DNA of 64,000 nt, from contig CALSFV010000261.1 in the NCBI GenBank assembly GCA_943737045.1, positions 310,001-374,000 on the forward strand. Reading direction: 5' to 3'. Position 1 is the stretch's first letter. Every line of letters starts with the position of its first letter. The position numbers and the translations under genes are program-made. Below the pieces are notes generated by a model. The model did not search any database and was not told the origin of the DNA. It was given only the letters and a program-made list of their open reading frames with translations. Of this stretch, positions 47,236 through 58,833 are shown piece by piece. This DNA is from Parapristionchus giblindavisi (taxonomy: Eukaryota > Nematoda > Chromadorea > Rhabditida > Diplogasteridae).

Positions 47236-47265
47236 ATGAGCACGCTCTCCGGAAGAGTGCAGCAG
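47236..47265 (+). pseudogene. GAK-like exon A, 3'-end fragment
   Basis: The 30 bases encode MSTLSGRVQQ, identical to the end of exon A at 53248-53371. The following intron also matches (TACGGTAGTTT..., TTTTTATGGTTACGGTAG). The donor GT is lost: CAG is followed by TTATAC where the complete copy has GTATAC. Confidence 0.8.
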
Positions 47266-47516
47266 TTATACGGTAGTTTGCTTGAAGGGATACTGTAATT
47301 TTTATGGTTACGGTAGATTATGAGGGTTGCGGTAGTTTGATGAAGGTGGCTGTGGACTTATGATGGCCATGAAGGACAATCTCTTGAATCAGTTGCTCGT
47401 GGGCGACTTTCACTCTAGTGATGCGCATGAAACGAGAAAGTGCCTGGAGGAATGGGACTGGCAATGAGGGATGCCAGAAAGAGTGATAAAGGTTGAGAGA
47501 GATAGAATGAGTCTTA

Positions 47517-47934
47517 CAAGGGAATGCCCTGAAGCCACACTCACCGATCAGGTCCAAATTTGTACTGGAGGTACATCTCATATAGGGATGAGGTTTGGCG
47601 GTATCAGAAATTGCAAAGCTCTTCTTTGAAATTTTAAAATTTATTTAAAAATGGAGAAAAAACAATGAAAACACTTTCAAAATCGATTTTTTGCAATCAA
47701 ATTTGCATATCTGAATGCGTAAACCTTTCTCAATTTGCATACGATGCTATGGTGCTACTTCTGATAAAGATATGCACGCTGTAAATTTTATCGTCGATGT
47801 TTTAAAAATAATTTTAAAATTTCAAAGAAGAGCTTTGCAATTTCTGATACCGCCAAACCTCATCCATATATGAGATGTATCTTCAGTAAAAAATTGGACC
47901 TGATCGGTGAGTGTGGCTTCAGGGGCTTCCCTTG
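47517..47934. mobile_element. Harbinger-like foldback MITE C (418 bp)
   Basis: Same family and length as MITE B, with TIR CAAGGGAATGCCCTGAAGCC and TTA duplicated at 47514-47516 and 47935-47937. It lies in the intron following the exon A fragment. Confidence 0.86.
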
Positions 47935-48142
47935 TTAGATTTTCAAAGCTCTCACAGGTTTTTTTATATAGTGGGTCGATTTAGAACAATATTTTTCGCT
48001 TAAATTTCAATTAGGCATAGCATCAAGTGACGTACCTACTCTTTCCTGTTTTTTTTTTTAACAATTTGCCTCATCCACTTATATCTCCCTGTATCTCACT
48101 TATCACCTTTATTTCTCTCTCCTCTCCACTGTGCCTCTATAT

Positions 48143-50309
48143 GAGAGGAATCGCGAGAAAATCGACCGTTTCGGAGGGTCCGCGGACATAGAAATTTCGA
48201 CCCCATGAAAAATTCAGATTAGGTACTTTGAACGATGCTCTATGGAACTGCGTTGGCCGAATTTGCATATCTGCTCTCATTTTCGAGTAGCGGCAGGTCA
48301 AAGTTGGCAGGTACGGTATTTTTGGCTCGAGTGTGCGTCAGAAAAATGATCATAACTCCGTTCAAAATAATGATAGAAATTTTTTCTAAAAAAGCATCGA
48401 AAGAGGAGATCTTGCGCAACATTTCCCAGTTGATGACGTCATTTTTCGACCATGCGCCGGTGCGGGGCGGTCGGTTTTATGAAAAAATGAGGTAACTTTC
48501 CCAATCGGAAAAAGTGGAATTTTCTTCTATGCGCGTTTTGTTACACCCATATGTGTCTAAAAATGACCCAAGTTTCAGAGGATTTCAGAAATGGAAAAAA
48601 AAATGGCGTTGATTTTAGTAACGCGACCTCGGACCTGTCAAAGGAAAGAACGGCTTATTCCTTTATCAAGAAACAGCAAAGGAGCTTAAATGACTCAAAA
48701 ACATCCGAAAAAACATTACGAGCTCAAAATACCCATATATGACAGTTATTTGAAACACAAAATCACCAAGTTCCGAAAAATTTGAAAAAAAACCATATTT
48801 TGCTTTTCCACGTGGAAAAAACGTTTCAGTAATGTTAATTAATCTTTATAATAATTCTTATAATGTTTTTGACCATTTATGTTTTTGGAAGTGACGGCAT
48901 ACCTGCTCTTAGAGCCGAGATATCCGCCATCGAGATTAACGCGCGCGCCCCAACTCCGCGCGATTGCTCATCATCCGCTCTCTCACTCCCACAAGCTCTT
49001 TCGTGAACAGACAGGGAGAGAAAAAAAGGAGAAGAGCGACTAACATCTCGCAACTACACGAAATGGAGATGTTAGAAAACTCTGATCGAACTACGATAAA
49101 TAAATAAATAAAATAAGAAAAATCATTCGAGACGTCGTAAAGAGGTACCACTCTAAAAACACCGAGCGGGTTCGAACCCCGGTTCGATTCAAATCTTTTG
49201 CTGATTTTTACAGACACAGAAAACTTGTTCCACGGTATTTTTTCGTGCTAAGAATGATGAAACAAGTTGTTTTGAGTCATTCTGAGCTGGAAAACGTTCA
49301 TTTTATGGCAACACATCTCTTTTCAAAGGGTAATAGAGGCGGATGGGAGCGCAACGACCTTCCGCGCTAGCGAAAAAATAGAGTTTTCAAACATCTCCAT
49401 TTCGTGTAGTTGCCAGATGTTAGTCTCTCTTCTCCTTTTTTTCTCTCCCTGTCTGTTCACGAAAGAGCGTGTGGGAGTGAGAGAGCGGATGATGAGCAAT
49501 CGCGCGGAGTTGGGGCGCGCGCGTGTATTCTCGATGGCGGATATCTCGGCTCTAAGAGCAGGTAGGCCTTCACTTCCAAAAACATAAATGTTCAAAAACA
49601 TTATAAGAATTATTATAAAGATTAATTAACATTACTGAAACGTTTTTTCCACGTGGAAAAGAAAAATATGTTTTTTTTCAAATTTTTCGGAACTTGGTGA
49701 TTTTGTGTTTCAAATAACTATCATATATGGGTATTTTGAGCTCGTAATGTTTTGTCGGATGTTTTTGAGTCATTTAAGCTCCTTTGCTGTTTCTTGATAA
49801 AGGAATAAGCCGTTCTTTCCTTTGACAGGTCCGAGGTCGCGTTACTAAAATCAACGCCATTTTTTTCCATTTCTCAAATCCTCTGAAACTTGGGTCATTT
49901 TTAGACACATATGGGTGTAACAAAACGCGCATAGAAGAAAATTCCACTTTTTCCGATTAGGAAAGTTACGTCACTTTTTCATATAACCGACCGCCCAGCA
50001 CCCGTGCATGGTCGAAAAATGACGTCATCAACTGGGAAATGTTGCGCAAGATCTCCTCTTTCGATGCTTTTTTTGAAAAAATTTCTATCATTATTTTGAA
50101 CGGAGTTATGATAATTTTTCTGACGCACACTCGAGCCAAAAACACCGTACCTGCCAACTTTGACCTACCGCTACTCGAAAATGAGAGCAGATATGCAAAT
50201 TCGGCCAACGCAGTTCGATAGAGCATCGTTCAAAGTACTTAATCTGAATTTTTCGGGGGGTCGAAATTTCTACGTCCGGGGGGTGGTCGAACCTCTGGCG
50301 ATTCCTCTC
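48143..50309. mobile_element. GAGAGGAATCGC foldback element, copy 1 (2.17 kb)
   Basis: Arms 48143-49083 and 49380-50309 are inverse copies beginning GAGAGGAATCGCGAGA. ATAT is duplicated outside (48139-48142, 50310-50313). Open frames of 60-90 codons recur in both arms and both copies but match nothing known. The 296-bp spacer carries GGTTCGAACCC, a tRNA B-box string. No transposase is visible. Confidence 0.88.
49130..49195 (+). ncRNA. tRNA-like block in the spacer of foldback copy 1
   Basis: GTAAAGAGGTACCACTCTA, then GAGCGGGTTCGAACCCCGG: a B box preceded by an A-box-like GTAAAGAGG. A similar block is at about 62385-62452. It is degenerate and its function is unsupported. Confidence 0.3.
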
Positions 50310-50494
50310 ATATATTTATCTTGTTTCTCTACCTATACCTTTTTGTCTTTGTTTAGAAATCATCCTAACAAGTACTTCAAGCAGGGAGGGAAGAGGGGGG
50401 GGGGGGCTATCCTCTTTCCTCCTCCTCCTCCCTTCCTTTCTCACCAGTGCGTTTCCAGTAGCACATGTCGATCATCTACCTATTCCTTCTTCTC

Positions 50495-50720
50495 GTTGGT
50501 CTTTAGACTTTGCTCTTTGGCTGTAGTTAATTTATGAGAGACCATGCGGTAGGTTGATCTTTGGAATTTGATCTTTGGACTTTTACCTTTGTCTGTAGTG
50601 AATTCTTGAGGACATACGGTAGGTTTATCTTTGGAATTTGGTCTTTAGACTTTGCTCTTTGGCTGTAGTGAATTTATGAGAGACCATACGGTAGGTTAAT
50701 CTTTGAGCTTTTCTTGTGGA
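50495..50720. repeat. Dispersed minisatellite array 5
   Basis: Four units (TGTAGTTAATTTATGAGAGA, ...GGTAGGTTGATCTTTGG). It is followed by intron-like DNA to 51017. Confidence 0.9.
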
Positions 50721-51016
50721 TCATCACTAAAAAGTTCTCATTTGATTCGACATATCAACGAATACGTTCTCTTATATTTTATCCATACATTTTCGGCGAA
50801 CTCACAGGATTTTTTTCTTTTTTTCACGCTTAAATTACAATAAATATGAAACTTATATAGTGGGTAGATCCTCGGATTATGAGGGTATCAAAATGTATAG
50901 ATTTCGCCAAGTCGTTTTCGTGTTTCGATTCCTCTTTAATATGAAGAGATGCTTTATATCCTTTGATAGAGTAGCCTTTTTTCCTTGATAAACACCTATC
51001 CAGATCAATCGATTTT

Positions 51017-51151
<135 letters not shown>

Positions 51152-51165
51152 TTTATTCCTCGCAG

Positions 51166-51293
51166 ATCCCGATGTTCTTGATCTCTCTGCACACGGCACT
51201 GACGGACGCACGCAAAACGCCCTCGATCGTGTTCCGCAAGGGCGAATTGGACTACGTCGGAGCTGATGATGCTCTTATTCCTGAGGATATACT
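51166..51293 (+). pseudogene. GAK-like exon B, copy 1
   Basis: Follows CCTCGCAG. The 128 bases read IPMFLISLHTALTDARK, then TPSIVFRKGELDYVGADD, then ALIPEDI. This matches the C2-like part of the auxilin/GAK PTEN module (MFQIQFHTGF...KFAKYDLDACD in the family), which binds phosphoinositides. It ends at CT/GTAGG. The splice donor is the first base of a minisatellite unit. The frame is open and joins exon C copy 1 in phase. It is part of a duplicated, incomplete copy. Confidence 0.78.
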
Positions 51294-51436
51294 GTAGGTT
51301 GATCTTTGGACTTTGGTCTTTGGATGTAGTGAATTCCTGATGGGCATACTGTAGGTTGATCTTTGGACTTTGGCTTTGATCTTTAGACTTTGGCTGTAGT
51401 GAATTCCTGAGCGGCATACTGTAGGTTGATCTCTGA
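51286..51436. repeat. Dispersed minisatellite array 6, starting at the exon B donor
   Basis: Three units follow the exon directly. The unit end CTGATGGGCATACTGTAGG resembles the exon end CTGAGGATATACTGTAGG. Confidence 0.92.
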
Positions 51437-51801
51437 GCTTTTTTTATGATTCGTCACAGGAAAAAATATTTGATCCGGCATTAAGATGAACATTGATTTT
51501 TTTACCATGCGTATTCGACGCCTTTTCATGGTTTTTTTGTGGGTCGATTTCAATTTTTTAAAATTTTTAGCTTAAATTGCAATTTTCGCATAAAAATTAG
51601 CCTTATATAGTGGGCCGATCCTGAAAATGACCCTTATAATAAGCCTCGGATCACGAGGAAATGAAAATGTACAGTAAATGATTTCATCATGTTGTTTTCG
51701 TGTTTCAATCCCTCTTTAATCTCGAAGAGATGCTTCTATACCTTTGATAAATTTTCGGCGATAAATACCTAATCAATATCCATCGACACCTTTATTCCCA
51801 G

Positions 51802-51893
51802 AGTGACACTAGCCTTCTCGACTTCGTCCACTTCACAGCCGCACCGACATCCCGCGTCTGGTGGAGGCCCCCGATCCTTCATGGACTATCCGG
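51802..51893 (+). pseudogene. GAK-like exon C, copy 1
   Basis: Follows TTCCCAG. Joined to exon B copy 1 it reads L, then VTLAFSTSSTSQPHRH and PASGGGPRSFMDYPG. It corresponds to the end of the C2-like domain (VNLEVEV in GAK) and the start of the proline/serine-rich linker. It is 92 bases with an intact frame and a donor at G/GTTTGTT. Confidence 0.75.
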
Positions 51894-52178
51894 GTTTGTT
51901 CATTATGAAGACGTACATTTTAATATGTGCAAAGTCTATTGCGAAAATAGATACGCAAATAATTATAAAAACTATTTGCAATGTAAAAGAATAAGATCAT
52001 GAAGAGGAAAAGAAGAATATACGTGAATTACTAGAAAAATATGTAAGCGTAACGGCTGTTTCGCACCCTGTCGCCATATTAGTCATGAAGAACATAATGT
52101 AATGAAGTTTTCTATCGGGTTGTTTCTCTAAAAGTGGGGCTCTCGAAAGCTCCATCGGCTAAAACGGCATCTCTTCAG
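51894..52178. other. Intron between exons C and D, copy 1
   Basis: Shares TCTCTAAAAGTGGGGCTCTC and CTCCATCGGCTAAAAC with the introns preceding exon D on the minus strand (31070-31130) and at 60425-60475. This confirms that all three are copies of one locus. Confidence 0.7.
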
Positions 52179-52256
52179 GCGATATCGTCGCGCCTCGTCA
52201 AGTGGTGTCGTCTCCAGGCCAAGTTCGAGAATGGACGATCGCCATCGCCAAGACAG
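52179..52256 (+). pseudogene. GAK-like linker exon D, plus-strand copy
   Basis: After CTCTTCAG it reads AISSRLVKWCRLQAKFENGR and so on in one frame, ending CAG/GTACGG. Compared with 30972-31067 it lacks 18 bases. Phase with exon C is not straightforward, so an intervening exon or a different frame is possible. Confidence 0.45.
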
Positions 52257-52504
52257 GTACGGTACGGTATGGTAGTATACGGTATAGGGTAGGTGGTGTA
52301 TGGTGGGATTACGGTATATCTAGGTTCGTGATTTATTGTACAATAAGGAAAACTTAACTTAGGACACATAGTTAAGGCTTATGGCCATCTGTAAAAATAT
52401 TCGTTTTCACGCGCCCAACTATGTTGGTCGCAACCTGATGAAACTACCTATAATAGGTCAAAATTCGCGAAACTCGATAATGTTTTGAGCACGAAACATG
52501 CTTT

Positions 52505-52700
52505 CACCTAGTGGGCCATAGGTGGATAAGGTGTGAGAAAGGCTGTGCGCAAACCGGGGAAAGGGGAAGGTATGGGTATTTTTGGCGTATTCGACTGGAA
52601 ATTTTCCAGTTCTCACTGGGCAAGGCTATGCTCACGTACTCGATGTGAAGGCAAGGCTGTGTGCGAAAAATATTCGTTTTCACGCGCCCACCCCTGTGAG
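52505..52700. mobile_element. Diverged copy of the CATAGGTGGGC MITE
   Basis: CCATAGGTGGATAAGG at the left and TTTTCACGCGCCCACCCC at the right, with AAGGCTGTGCGCA-type inverted runs as in 43368-43559. A further end fragment (CGTTTTCACGCGCCCAAC) is near 52400. Confidence 0.65.
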
Positions 52701-53045
52701 TGGGACTAACGGATGGTTGGCAACAAAGACAAAACCCGGTCCTGGTTGTTGTTAATCTATGCATTGGCATGAAGTGGTTATGGCTTTTTTAATGATAAAA
52801 ATGGTATTAATATTAATTAATTGAAAAATATAATAATTAAGGACAATGTCGAACGGTTGTGTTTAAATGAGTTTTTCGCCTGATATCATAGCCAGTTCTG
52901 AACGAGTTTGTGTTCATGGTTTGAGCATGAAACTTGCTTTCACCTAGTTGGACGCACTATAGGGGAAATGGGTTTTTTTTTTAAAATTGTAAACAAATTG
53001 TGTTATTATTAATATTATTTATTTATTTATATAAATATTATGCAG

Positions 53046-53100
53046 ATCAAAGGGACCGGAGGTCGTGTGGGTGACGACGCGGATTGTGCTCACGCCACAG
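53046..53100 (+). pseudogene. GAK-like exon Z (PTEN-to-C2 junction)
   Basis: Follows TTATGCAG. After one leading base it reads SKGPEVVWVTTRIVLTPQ. This aligns with the HSKPILVRAVVMTPVPLF segment of GAK, where the C2-like domain begins. It ends at a CAG/GTTTGT donor. The exon normally following it (the CRPF block) is absent before exon A. Confidence 0.65.
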
Positions 53101-53247
53101 GTTTGTAGTCTTTTGTAGTTTGAACTTTGTAGTATTTGTAGTTTGATCGCCATATTTATGTTTAAAAAACGAGCAGTATAATGGCTAATTATTGCACCTT
53201 ATTAATTTGCCACTTGTTTTTGTCCAATAATATGTATCAAACTGAAG

Positions 53248-53371
53248 GCCGTACGAGGGCGCCGAGAGACGCCGTGCCCAATTTGGACTGAAACGGACGC
53301 TGGTGTACGGCGACGTGTGCATCGTGCTGTTCCATGCGCACATGAGCACGCTCTCCGGAAGAGTGCAGCAG
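53248..53371 (+). pseudogene. GAK-like exon A, complete copy
   Basis: Reads YEGAERRRAQFGLKRT, then LVYGDVCIVLFHAHMSTLSG and RVQQ, matching the GDVLIVIYHARSTLGGRLQ block of the auxilin/GAK C2-like domain. It ends at CAG/GTATAC. The presumed acceptor (CTGAAG) is poor, so the 5' border is uncertain. The downstream intron opens TACGGTAGTTTTTTT, as at 47266. Confidence 0.72.
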
Positions 53372-53885
53372 GTATACGGTAGTTTTTTTGTTGAAGAGAT
53401 ACAGTAATTTTTATGGTTACGGTAGTATATGAAGGTTACTGTGACTTATGATGGTTATATGAACCAACCTCGAGGATCAAGATCAGCGCGTAGGCGAAAC
53501 TTTCCCTAGTCATGCGCATGAAACGAGAAAAAAAAAAATCATTTTCGGCGCTCTTACAGGTTTTTTATATGGTGGGTAGATTTCTAAAAATATTTTTATC
53601 TTAAATTGTCATATCCCACTACCCCTGATCAGATCATACACTGGCGGCATTGTCGCATTTATATGCCCTATATTTTCCTCCGACCCACCCGATTTTAATT
53701 TCAAGCAGCAATGACCGCCCACGTATGCTTGATCTACCCAGGCAGCGAATAAAGTTTGTGCTGTTTAGTGCTTCTACCCTCTTTTCCTCTAATCAGGAAA
53801 AAACTCGAGGGTCTCCTTCTTTAAAATTCTATTTAAAGCAATAGATATTGTATAACAAATCCATAATAGATCGATCGATCGATTT
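53372..53885. other. Intron between exons A and B, copy 2
   Basis: Starts like 47266-47340, then diverges. The equivalent intron in copy 1 contains MITE C and the 2.17-kb foldback element. No gene signal. Confidence 0.6.
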
Positions 53886-54063
<178 letters not shown>

Positions 54064-54077
54064 TTTATTCCTTGCAG

Positions 54078-54205
54078 ATCCCGATGTTCTCGATCTTTCT
54101 GTATACGACACTGACGGACGCACGGAAGACGCCCTCGATCGTGTTCCGCAAGGGCGAATTGGACTACGTCGGAGCTGATGATAACCTCATCCCTGAGGAT
54201 ATACG
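54078..54205 (+). pseudogene. GAK-like exon B, copy 2
   Basis: Follows CCTTGCAG and is the same length (128) as copy 1. It reads IPMFSIFLYTTLTDARK, KTPSIVFRKGELDYVGADDN and LIPEDI. It ends CG/GTAGG and joins exon C copy 2 in phase. Most differences from copy 1 are single bases, so the duplication is fairly recent. It encodes part of the C2-like membrane-binding domain. Confidence 0.78.
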
Positions 54206-54565
54206 GTAGGTTGATCTTTGGACTTTGATCTTTGGACTTTGGACTTTGGTCTTTGGTCATTGGCTGTAGTGAATTCATGAGGGAACATACTGTAGGTTGA
54301 TCTTTGGACTTTGGTCTTTGGATGTAGTGAATTCCTGAGGACATACGTTAAGTTGATCTTTGATCTTTGAACTTTGGACTTTGGTCTTTGGTCGTTGGTC
54401 TTTGGCTGTAGTGAATTCATGAGGGAACATACTGTAGGTTGATCTTTGGACTTTAGTATTTGGAAGTAGTGAATTCCTGAGGACATACGGTAAGTTGATC
54501 TTTGGACTTTGGCTGCAGTGAATTTATGAGAGAGCATACTGTAGGTTGATCTTTGAGCTTTTTTA
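54199..54565. repeat. Dispersed minisatellite array 7, starting at the exon B donor
   Basis: About six units, with internal expansion of the TTTGGACTTTGG and TTTGGTC steps. It fills the front of the intron after exon B copy 2. Confidence 0.93.
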
Positions 54566-54725
54566 TGGTTCTAAAAAAGTGCCATTTGATCCGTTCCAAA
54601 TTCGTTCTCTTGGATTTCACCAAGTTATTTTCATGTTTCGATCCCTCTTCATTATCTATGAGATACACTCTCGGTTAATTACATGGTACCACATAATCAA
54701 TATCCATCGACACATTCATTCCCAG

Positions 54726-54817
54726 AGTGACATTCGACTTCTCGGCTTCATCCACCGCACAACCGCCACGACATCCCGCGTCTGGTGGAGGACCCCGATC
54801 TTTCAGTGACTATCCCG
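54726..54817 (+). pseudogene. GAK-like exon C, copy 2
   Basis: Follows TTCCCAG and joins exon B as RVTFDFSASSTAQPP, then RHPASGGGPRSFSDYPG. It corresponds to the C2-like domain end and start of the linker. The donor is G/GTTTGT. The frame is intact. Confidence 0.75.
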
Positions 54818-55302
54818 GTTTGTTTACAATAAATTGTGTATATGCTTGCATGTTTGTGAGTATTGAGAAAATTTACATGCAAATAAAGATGAACACTATT
54901 TGCAAGGTAAAAAAAACTTTTCTATACATATGTTTTGTTTTTATTATCCCAATTAGTGAAATTTTCAATAAAATCGTCAATTTATTTATCAATTTTGCGG
55001 GTGGGTGCACCTAAAATGAAATTTGTTGGCGGGCTGGTCTATCCCAGGGATGATTACTGGATTCGTTCTACCGTATTATTTCTCTTTATTATCTTGTTTT
55101 CTTGTTATCGATGTGTCCTGGCGGGGTCACGCACCACCCTGTGCTCATAGTCGATGGATTATGGTGTGCATTAACAAGTCTTCTAGTGACCGCGGCAAAA
55201 TATTTAAATAATATGGCAATGATAATAATAATAACACTAATAGTAACGACAACAACAACAACAACAATAATACTTATTATTTATTTATTTTATATATTTC
55301 AG

Positions 55303-55431
55303 GCAGCGGGCAGCGTGCTGTTCTATCTGTGCTACCGCACGCATCCCTTCGAGGATTCAGCCAAACTACGTATCATTTACGCCAAGTACTCCATCCCGCC
55401 GGATTTTCATCGCAATTTCTCTACATTTCTG
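55303..55431 (+). pseudogene. GAK/AAK1-type protein kinase C-lobe exon, out of order
   Basis: Follows ATATTTCAG. Its 43 in-frame codons read AAGSVLFYLCYRT then HPFEDSAKLRIIYAKYSIPP and DFHRNFSTFL, ending at a CTG/GTATCC donor. CxLYxLCYRxHPFEDxAKLRI is the signature of the Ark/NAK family (GAK, AAK1), which phosphorylate AP-1/AP-2 mu subunits in clathrin trafficking. In the gene this exon precedes the PTEN/C2 part, but here it lies downstream of it. The DVWALG start, catalytic loop and rest of the domain are absent nearby. Family identity is strong; the location marks a rearrangement. Confidence 0.85.
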
Positions 55432-56101
55432 GTATCCATACGAAATTTTGCCTAAAAATTATGGGTAGCGACACACGTTTGAGGCGTCGGGAATATTCAC
55501 AGACTACCACTGCCATTCGTTCGGCCCGATTTTCCACCCGTTGATTTCCTGTTTCGACCGTTTCATATTGGTTTTAATTTATGCTCCTATTCAATCTAGC
55601 TGCAAATACCATAAAGAGAAAAAAGCTATGCAATACATGCGGGAAATAGAAGACAACTTATCAGTCAAGTTCGCTTTCCGGTTTCTGAAGTGTTTTTAAC
55701 TGCATTTTAGATATGATGGCACTGTTAGTGTTCAATCAATGTCTATTGCGAACGCTTTCCCATCCACAGCGTTCCTATTTCGTGAGCGCTTCATGCCAAT
55801 TATAATTTAATTTGAAAGTTGTTAGTACTGTTTGTGGATAATATGATAATGTTGGATGTTAAATGGCGGGCATTTTCATTTTCAGAATTGGAAATTGGAG
55901 CTAGGAAGAATACCGTAGGATAGTTGGCCATTACAACATGCACATCATAGCGCGCAATTCAACTTGAATTCTACCGTATATTCTTTGGTCTATCATGAAC
56001 TGATTATTCAAGCAAACTTGGATTATTTATTCTATTTTAGTTGCATTTGAGTAGCGGTTTCGCTACAATTTATTTCTTATTCACTTGTTTTATTTGTAGA
56101 A
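55432..56101. other. No gene recognised
   Basis: AT-rich DNA. A serine/arginine-type open run near 55460-55545 has no family match. No repeat family of this window is obvious here. Confidence 0.4.
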
Positions 56102-56320
56102 GAGACTTTCTTGCTTTGAATGGTTCAGAAACTATGCCGATCTCTTTTATATATCATATAGCGCGCGGCGAAGGTTAGCCGGGTTAGAGAGAGGCAGCGG
56201 AGAGACAATCGAGAGGCGGGGCGAGATGTAGAAGGATGCATCTCGCCCGCCTCTCGATTGTGACTTCCGTTCGTTAGCACCGTTTGTGATTTTCTTATGC
56301 AAGTACATTTTATACGCACA
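56102..56320 (-). repeat. About 200-bp repeat with hairpin and TATA-like box, copy 2
   Basis: Minus-strand counterpart of 31786-31990: AGAGACTTTCTTG, CCGATCTCTTTTATATA, GCGCGCGGCGAAGG, then paired CAATCGAGAGGCGGG / CCGCCTCTCGATTG. The hairpin loop differs between the two copies. Confidence 0.75.
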
Positions 56321-56801
56321 ATATCAATAATACATTTAACATTCATTCTCCTCATGACCAGGTATTCAGTGTGTTGACTTTATCGAACGGTCAATTTCGT
56401 TCGAACATAAAAAATACTATTCTTTCGCTGAAATATCAAACCTGGTGATTCCATGTTTTACACTTGTGCAAAAAGTCTCTCTCTCGTAATTGCCTAGCTT
56501 CGCGCATGATTCTGTGGAAAACCAATGCTTGATGCGTCAAAGGCATATCTTTCTCAGTAAAAAGATAAATACATTCAATTTTAATTTTTTTTATTATCCT
56601 TAAAGACTAAAACTTATTTGCATGTCCAGTCCAGTGTATGTTTCGGCCAATCTCTATCTAGAGCACGGTCAAGAAGACTAAAAAATAAAGCATACGAAAA
56701 TAAAGAACTTCAGAGACAATACAGATTGTTTCAAATGGAAGATGATCTACAGTAACCCTTGCCTCCATGTATACTACAGTAACCCCTCTCAAATCCAGTA
56801 C

Positions 56802-56861
56802 CTTCTTAGTGGCTGCGGGCGATGGATTGATGCCGTTAAAGGCGGATCGCGAGTAGTTCGC
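56802..56861 (-). pseudogene. Auxilin/GAK-like linker exon, minus strand
   Basis: After TATTTAG, 20 whole codons read ANYSRSAFNGINPSPAATKK and end AAG/GTACTGG. The NYxxxFxxI pattern resembles the segment before the J domain in auxilins (PNYxxNFSVI). No J-domain exon is found further downstream on this strand. Confidence 0.45.
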
Positions 56862-56957
56862 CTAAATATTTAAATAATCGGAAAATAAAAATCAATCAAT
56901 AAAATCTTCCGGCCAGAAAAATCCATACCAATCAATATCATGGTCAGTATACCGTAC

Positions 56958-57019
56958 CTTGTGCTGCTGTTGATGCAGCGGTGTGCTGCCACGAGTAGAT
57001 GTTGCCGATGACGAGGCTG
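56958..57019 (-). pseudogene. Auxilin/GAK-like linker exon, minus strand
   Basis: After TTGCAG it reads AASSSATSTRGSTPLHQQQH and K, ending AAG/GTACGG. It is low-complexity Ser/Gln linker, named only from its place between the DPF exon (59199-59335) and the exon at 56802. Confidence 0.4.
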
Positions 57020-57054
57020 CTGCAAGTTGGGCATTGTTAAATCATCTTGTCAAT

Positions 57055-57965
57055 TGTCAATGGTGATATGACACGTGTGAGAAATGAGAATGGAAGTTCC
57101 ACTTGAGAGACGAATTATGTGAAAGAGACAGAAGTGAGAAATGAGATAAGAAACGACCGAATCGGAGAGGGCATAATGTGAGGAATGATCTGAGAAATGC
57201 ATAATTGAAAATGGAAGACGTGAGAAATGACATTTGAAATGAAAGCGTGGAATGCGACATTTGGGAAAAATGTGATTAGAAAACGATGTTTGGGAAAACA
57301 ATTAATTAGAAAAAGATGTTCAGGAAAAAACTTTTGTGAAATTACCGATGTAAATGAAATTATAGACATTTATCATCAACAACAACAATTTCCGGTATTT
57401 TTTTTCACGTGGCCCACCTGTTCAATCCCGTGGTGTATGCCGTGGAGTACATTGCGGATTAGAACCTTTAGACGGGGTACCCCGCGATCTGTGGCCTCTA
57501 GACGTGGTGCCCCGCGAGGTGGAAGACGGCGTGCCCTGTGGGGCGCGAGGCACACCGTCCCTTCACCATGGTGCTCCTCGCGGTGTACTCCGCGTGATTT
57601 GGCCTCTCAACGGTGTGCCCCGCAAAAATACCGGAGATCTTAAACAAAAAAATCAAAACTTGTTTCCCGTTGAGGTATTTCCTTGTTGTGAATTTCAGGA
57701 TTAGGTGTTTCCTCATCGGTATTTTCACAAATGATTTTTCTTTAAAATTGTTTTCTAATTAGAGTTTTCTGAAGTGATATTTCATTAAAAAAATTTCCTA
57801 TCACATTTTTCCCAAATGTCGCTTTCCACTATTTCATTTTAATTGTGATATCTCACGTCTCCCACTTTCAATTAGACATTTCTCATGTCATTCTTCTTAT
57901 TCGCACTCTCACAATCGGTCGATTCCATTCTAATTTCTCACACGTGTCATATCACCTTGTCAATG
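57055..57965. mobile_element. Foldback element with nested GC-rich repeat
   Basis: The left start GTCAATGGTGATATGACACGTGTGAGAAA is mirrored at the right by the inverse near 57930-57965. Both arms contain diverged TGAGAAATG-type iterations. The GC-rich unit at 57392-57634 splits the element. Confidence 0.72.
57392..57634. repeat. GC-rich TCCGGTATTTTT repeat, copy with both ends
   Basis: Bounded by CCGGTATTTTTTTT and AAAAATACCGG, so it has its own short inverted ends. The interior, with GTGGTGCCCCGCGAGGTGGA and CGGTGTGCCCCGC, is the inverse of 20126-20419. Confidence 0.8.
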
Positions 57966-58177
57966 TCAGATGGGGTGGCACTACCAAGACACACTTCCAC
58001 TGAGTATCAAGACTTATTGTGTCATATCGTTCGCTAAACATGGATCAATCAAATTGAAAAATTATTCAATTTAAGAAGCTCGTGCAACCCGAAAGAACCA
58101 GGAGAAAGGTCTACCGCTTCAGGATGAACACTTACTCACAATTATGTACATTCATAATGCGAGGATTGGCCAACTCA

Positions 58178-58645
58178 AAGTTATTTATCATATCACACAC
58201 TTTTGGCACTTTCCTGTTTTTTGGCCCGGGGAAAATTTGCATTAAACTCGATATCATTCACCACTAGCCATTTCTTAATTGGTTTCTATTTCTCCATCGC
58301 GTGGTCTAAATGTGATGTAAAATGTGTGAAAACCGACCCTGCTATTGCGGAATGCGAAGCCAAAATGAAGAATTGCTCTCTCAATTTTCGTACTCTATCG
58401 TTCAAATCCTAATAAAATTTAATACAATTACAAATATCTATAAAAGCCGTCTTCCTCCTTCTTCGTTTCAGTCCAGCGCTCTCCCATTTGGAGGAGAGGG
58501 CGGGGAGCATGGGCCCCCATTGGACTGCCCTCCCTAAAAAAAGGGAGGGCATGCTCCCCCTAACAGGGGAGCACTTCTGCAAATGCAGAACTTATGTAAA
58601 TTACCCCGGGCCAAAAAACAGGAAAGTTCCAGTTATTTATCATAT
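58178..58645. mobile_element. Foldback MITE with GC-rich loop
   Basis: CACTTTCCTGTTTTTTGGCC CGGGG near 58205 pairs with CCCCGGGCCAAAAAACAGGA near 58602; GTTATTTATCATATCA lies outside both. The loop contains a second hairpin, GGGAGGGCATGCTCCCC against GGGGAGCATGGGCCCCC near 58500-58555. Confidence 0.75.
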
Positions 58646-58833
58646 CAGACTTAAAGGTGGTGTCCGGGGAATATTTTCGTGAACAAACTGTGAAGACAGA
58701 AAGATAGCAAAAGTTATTCTGCATACCTTACATAAATTAGTTTATGCTAATTTAGCTTATTGATCGCTAGAATCGTGAATGAATCATGCTTGATGTACAG
58801 GCAAAGGCGCGAAATTTTGAAAATAAGAAAGTT

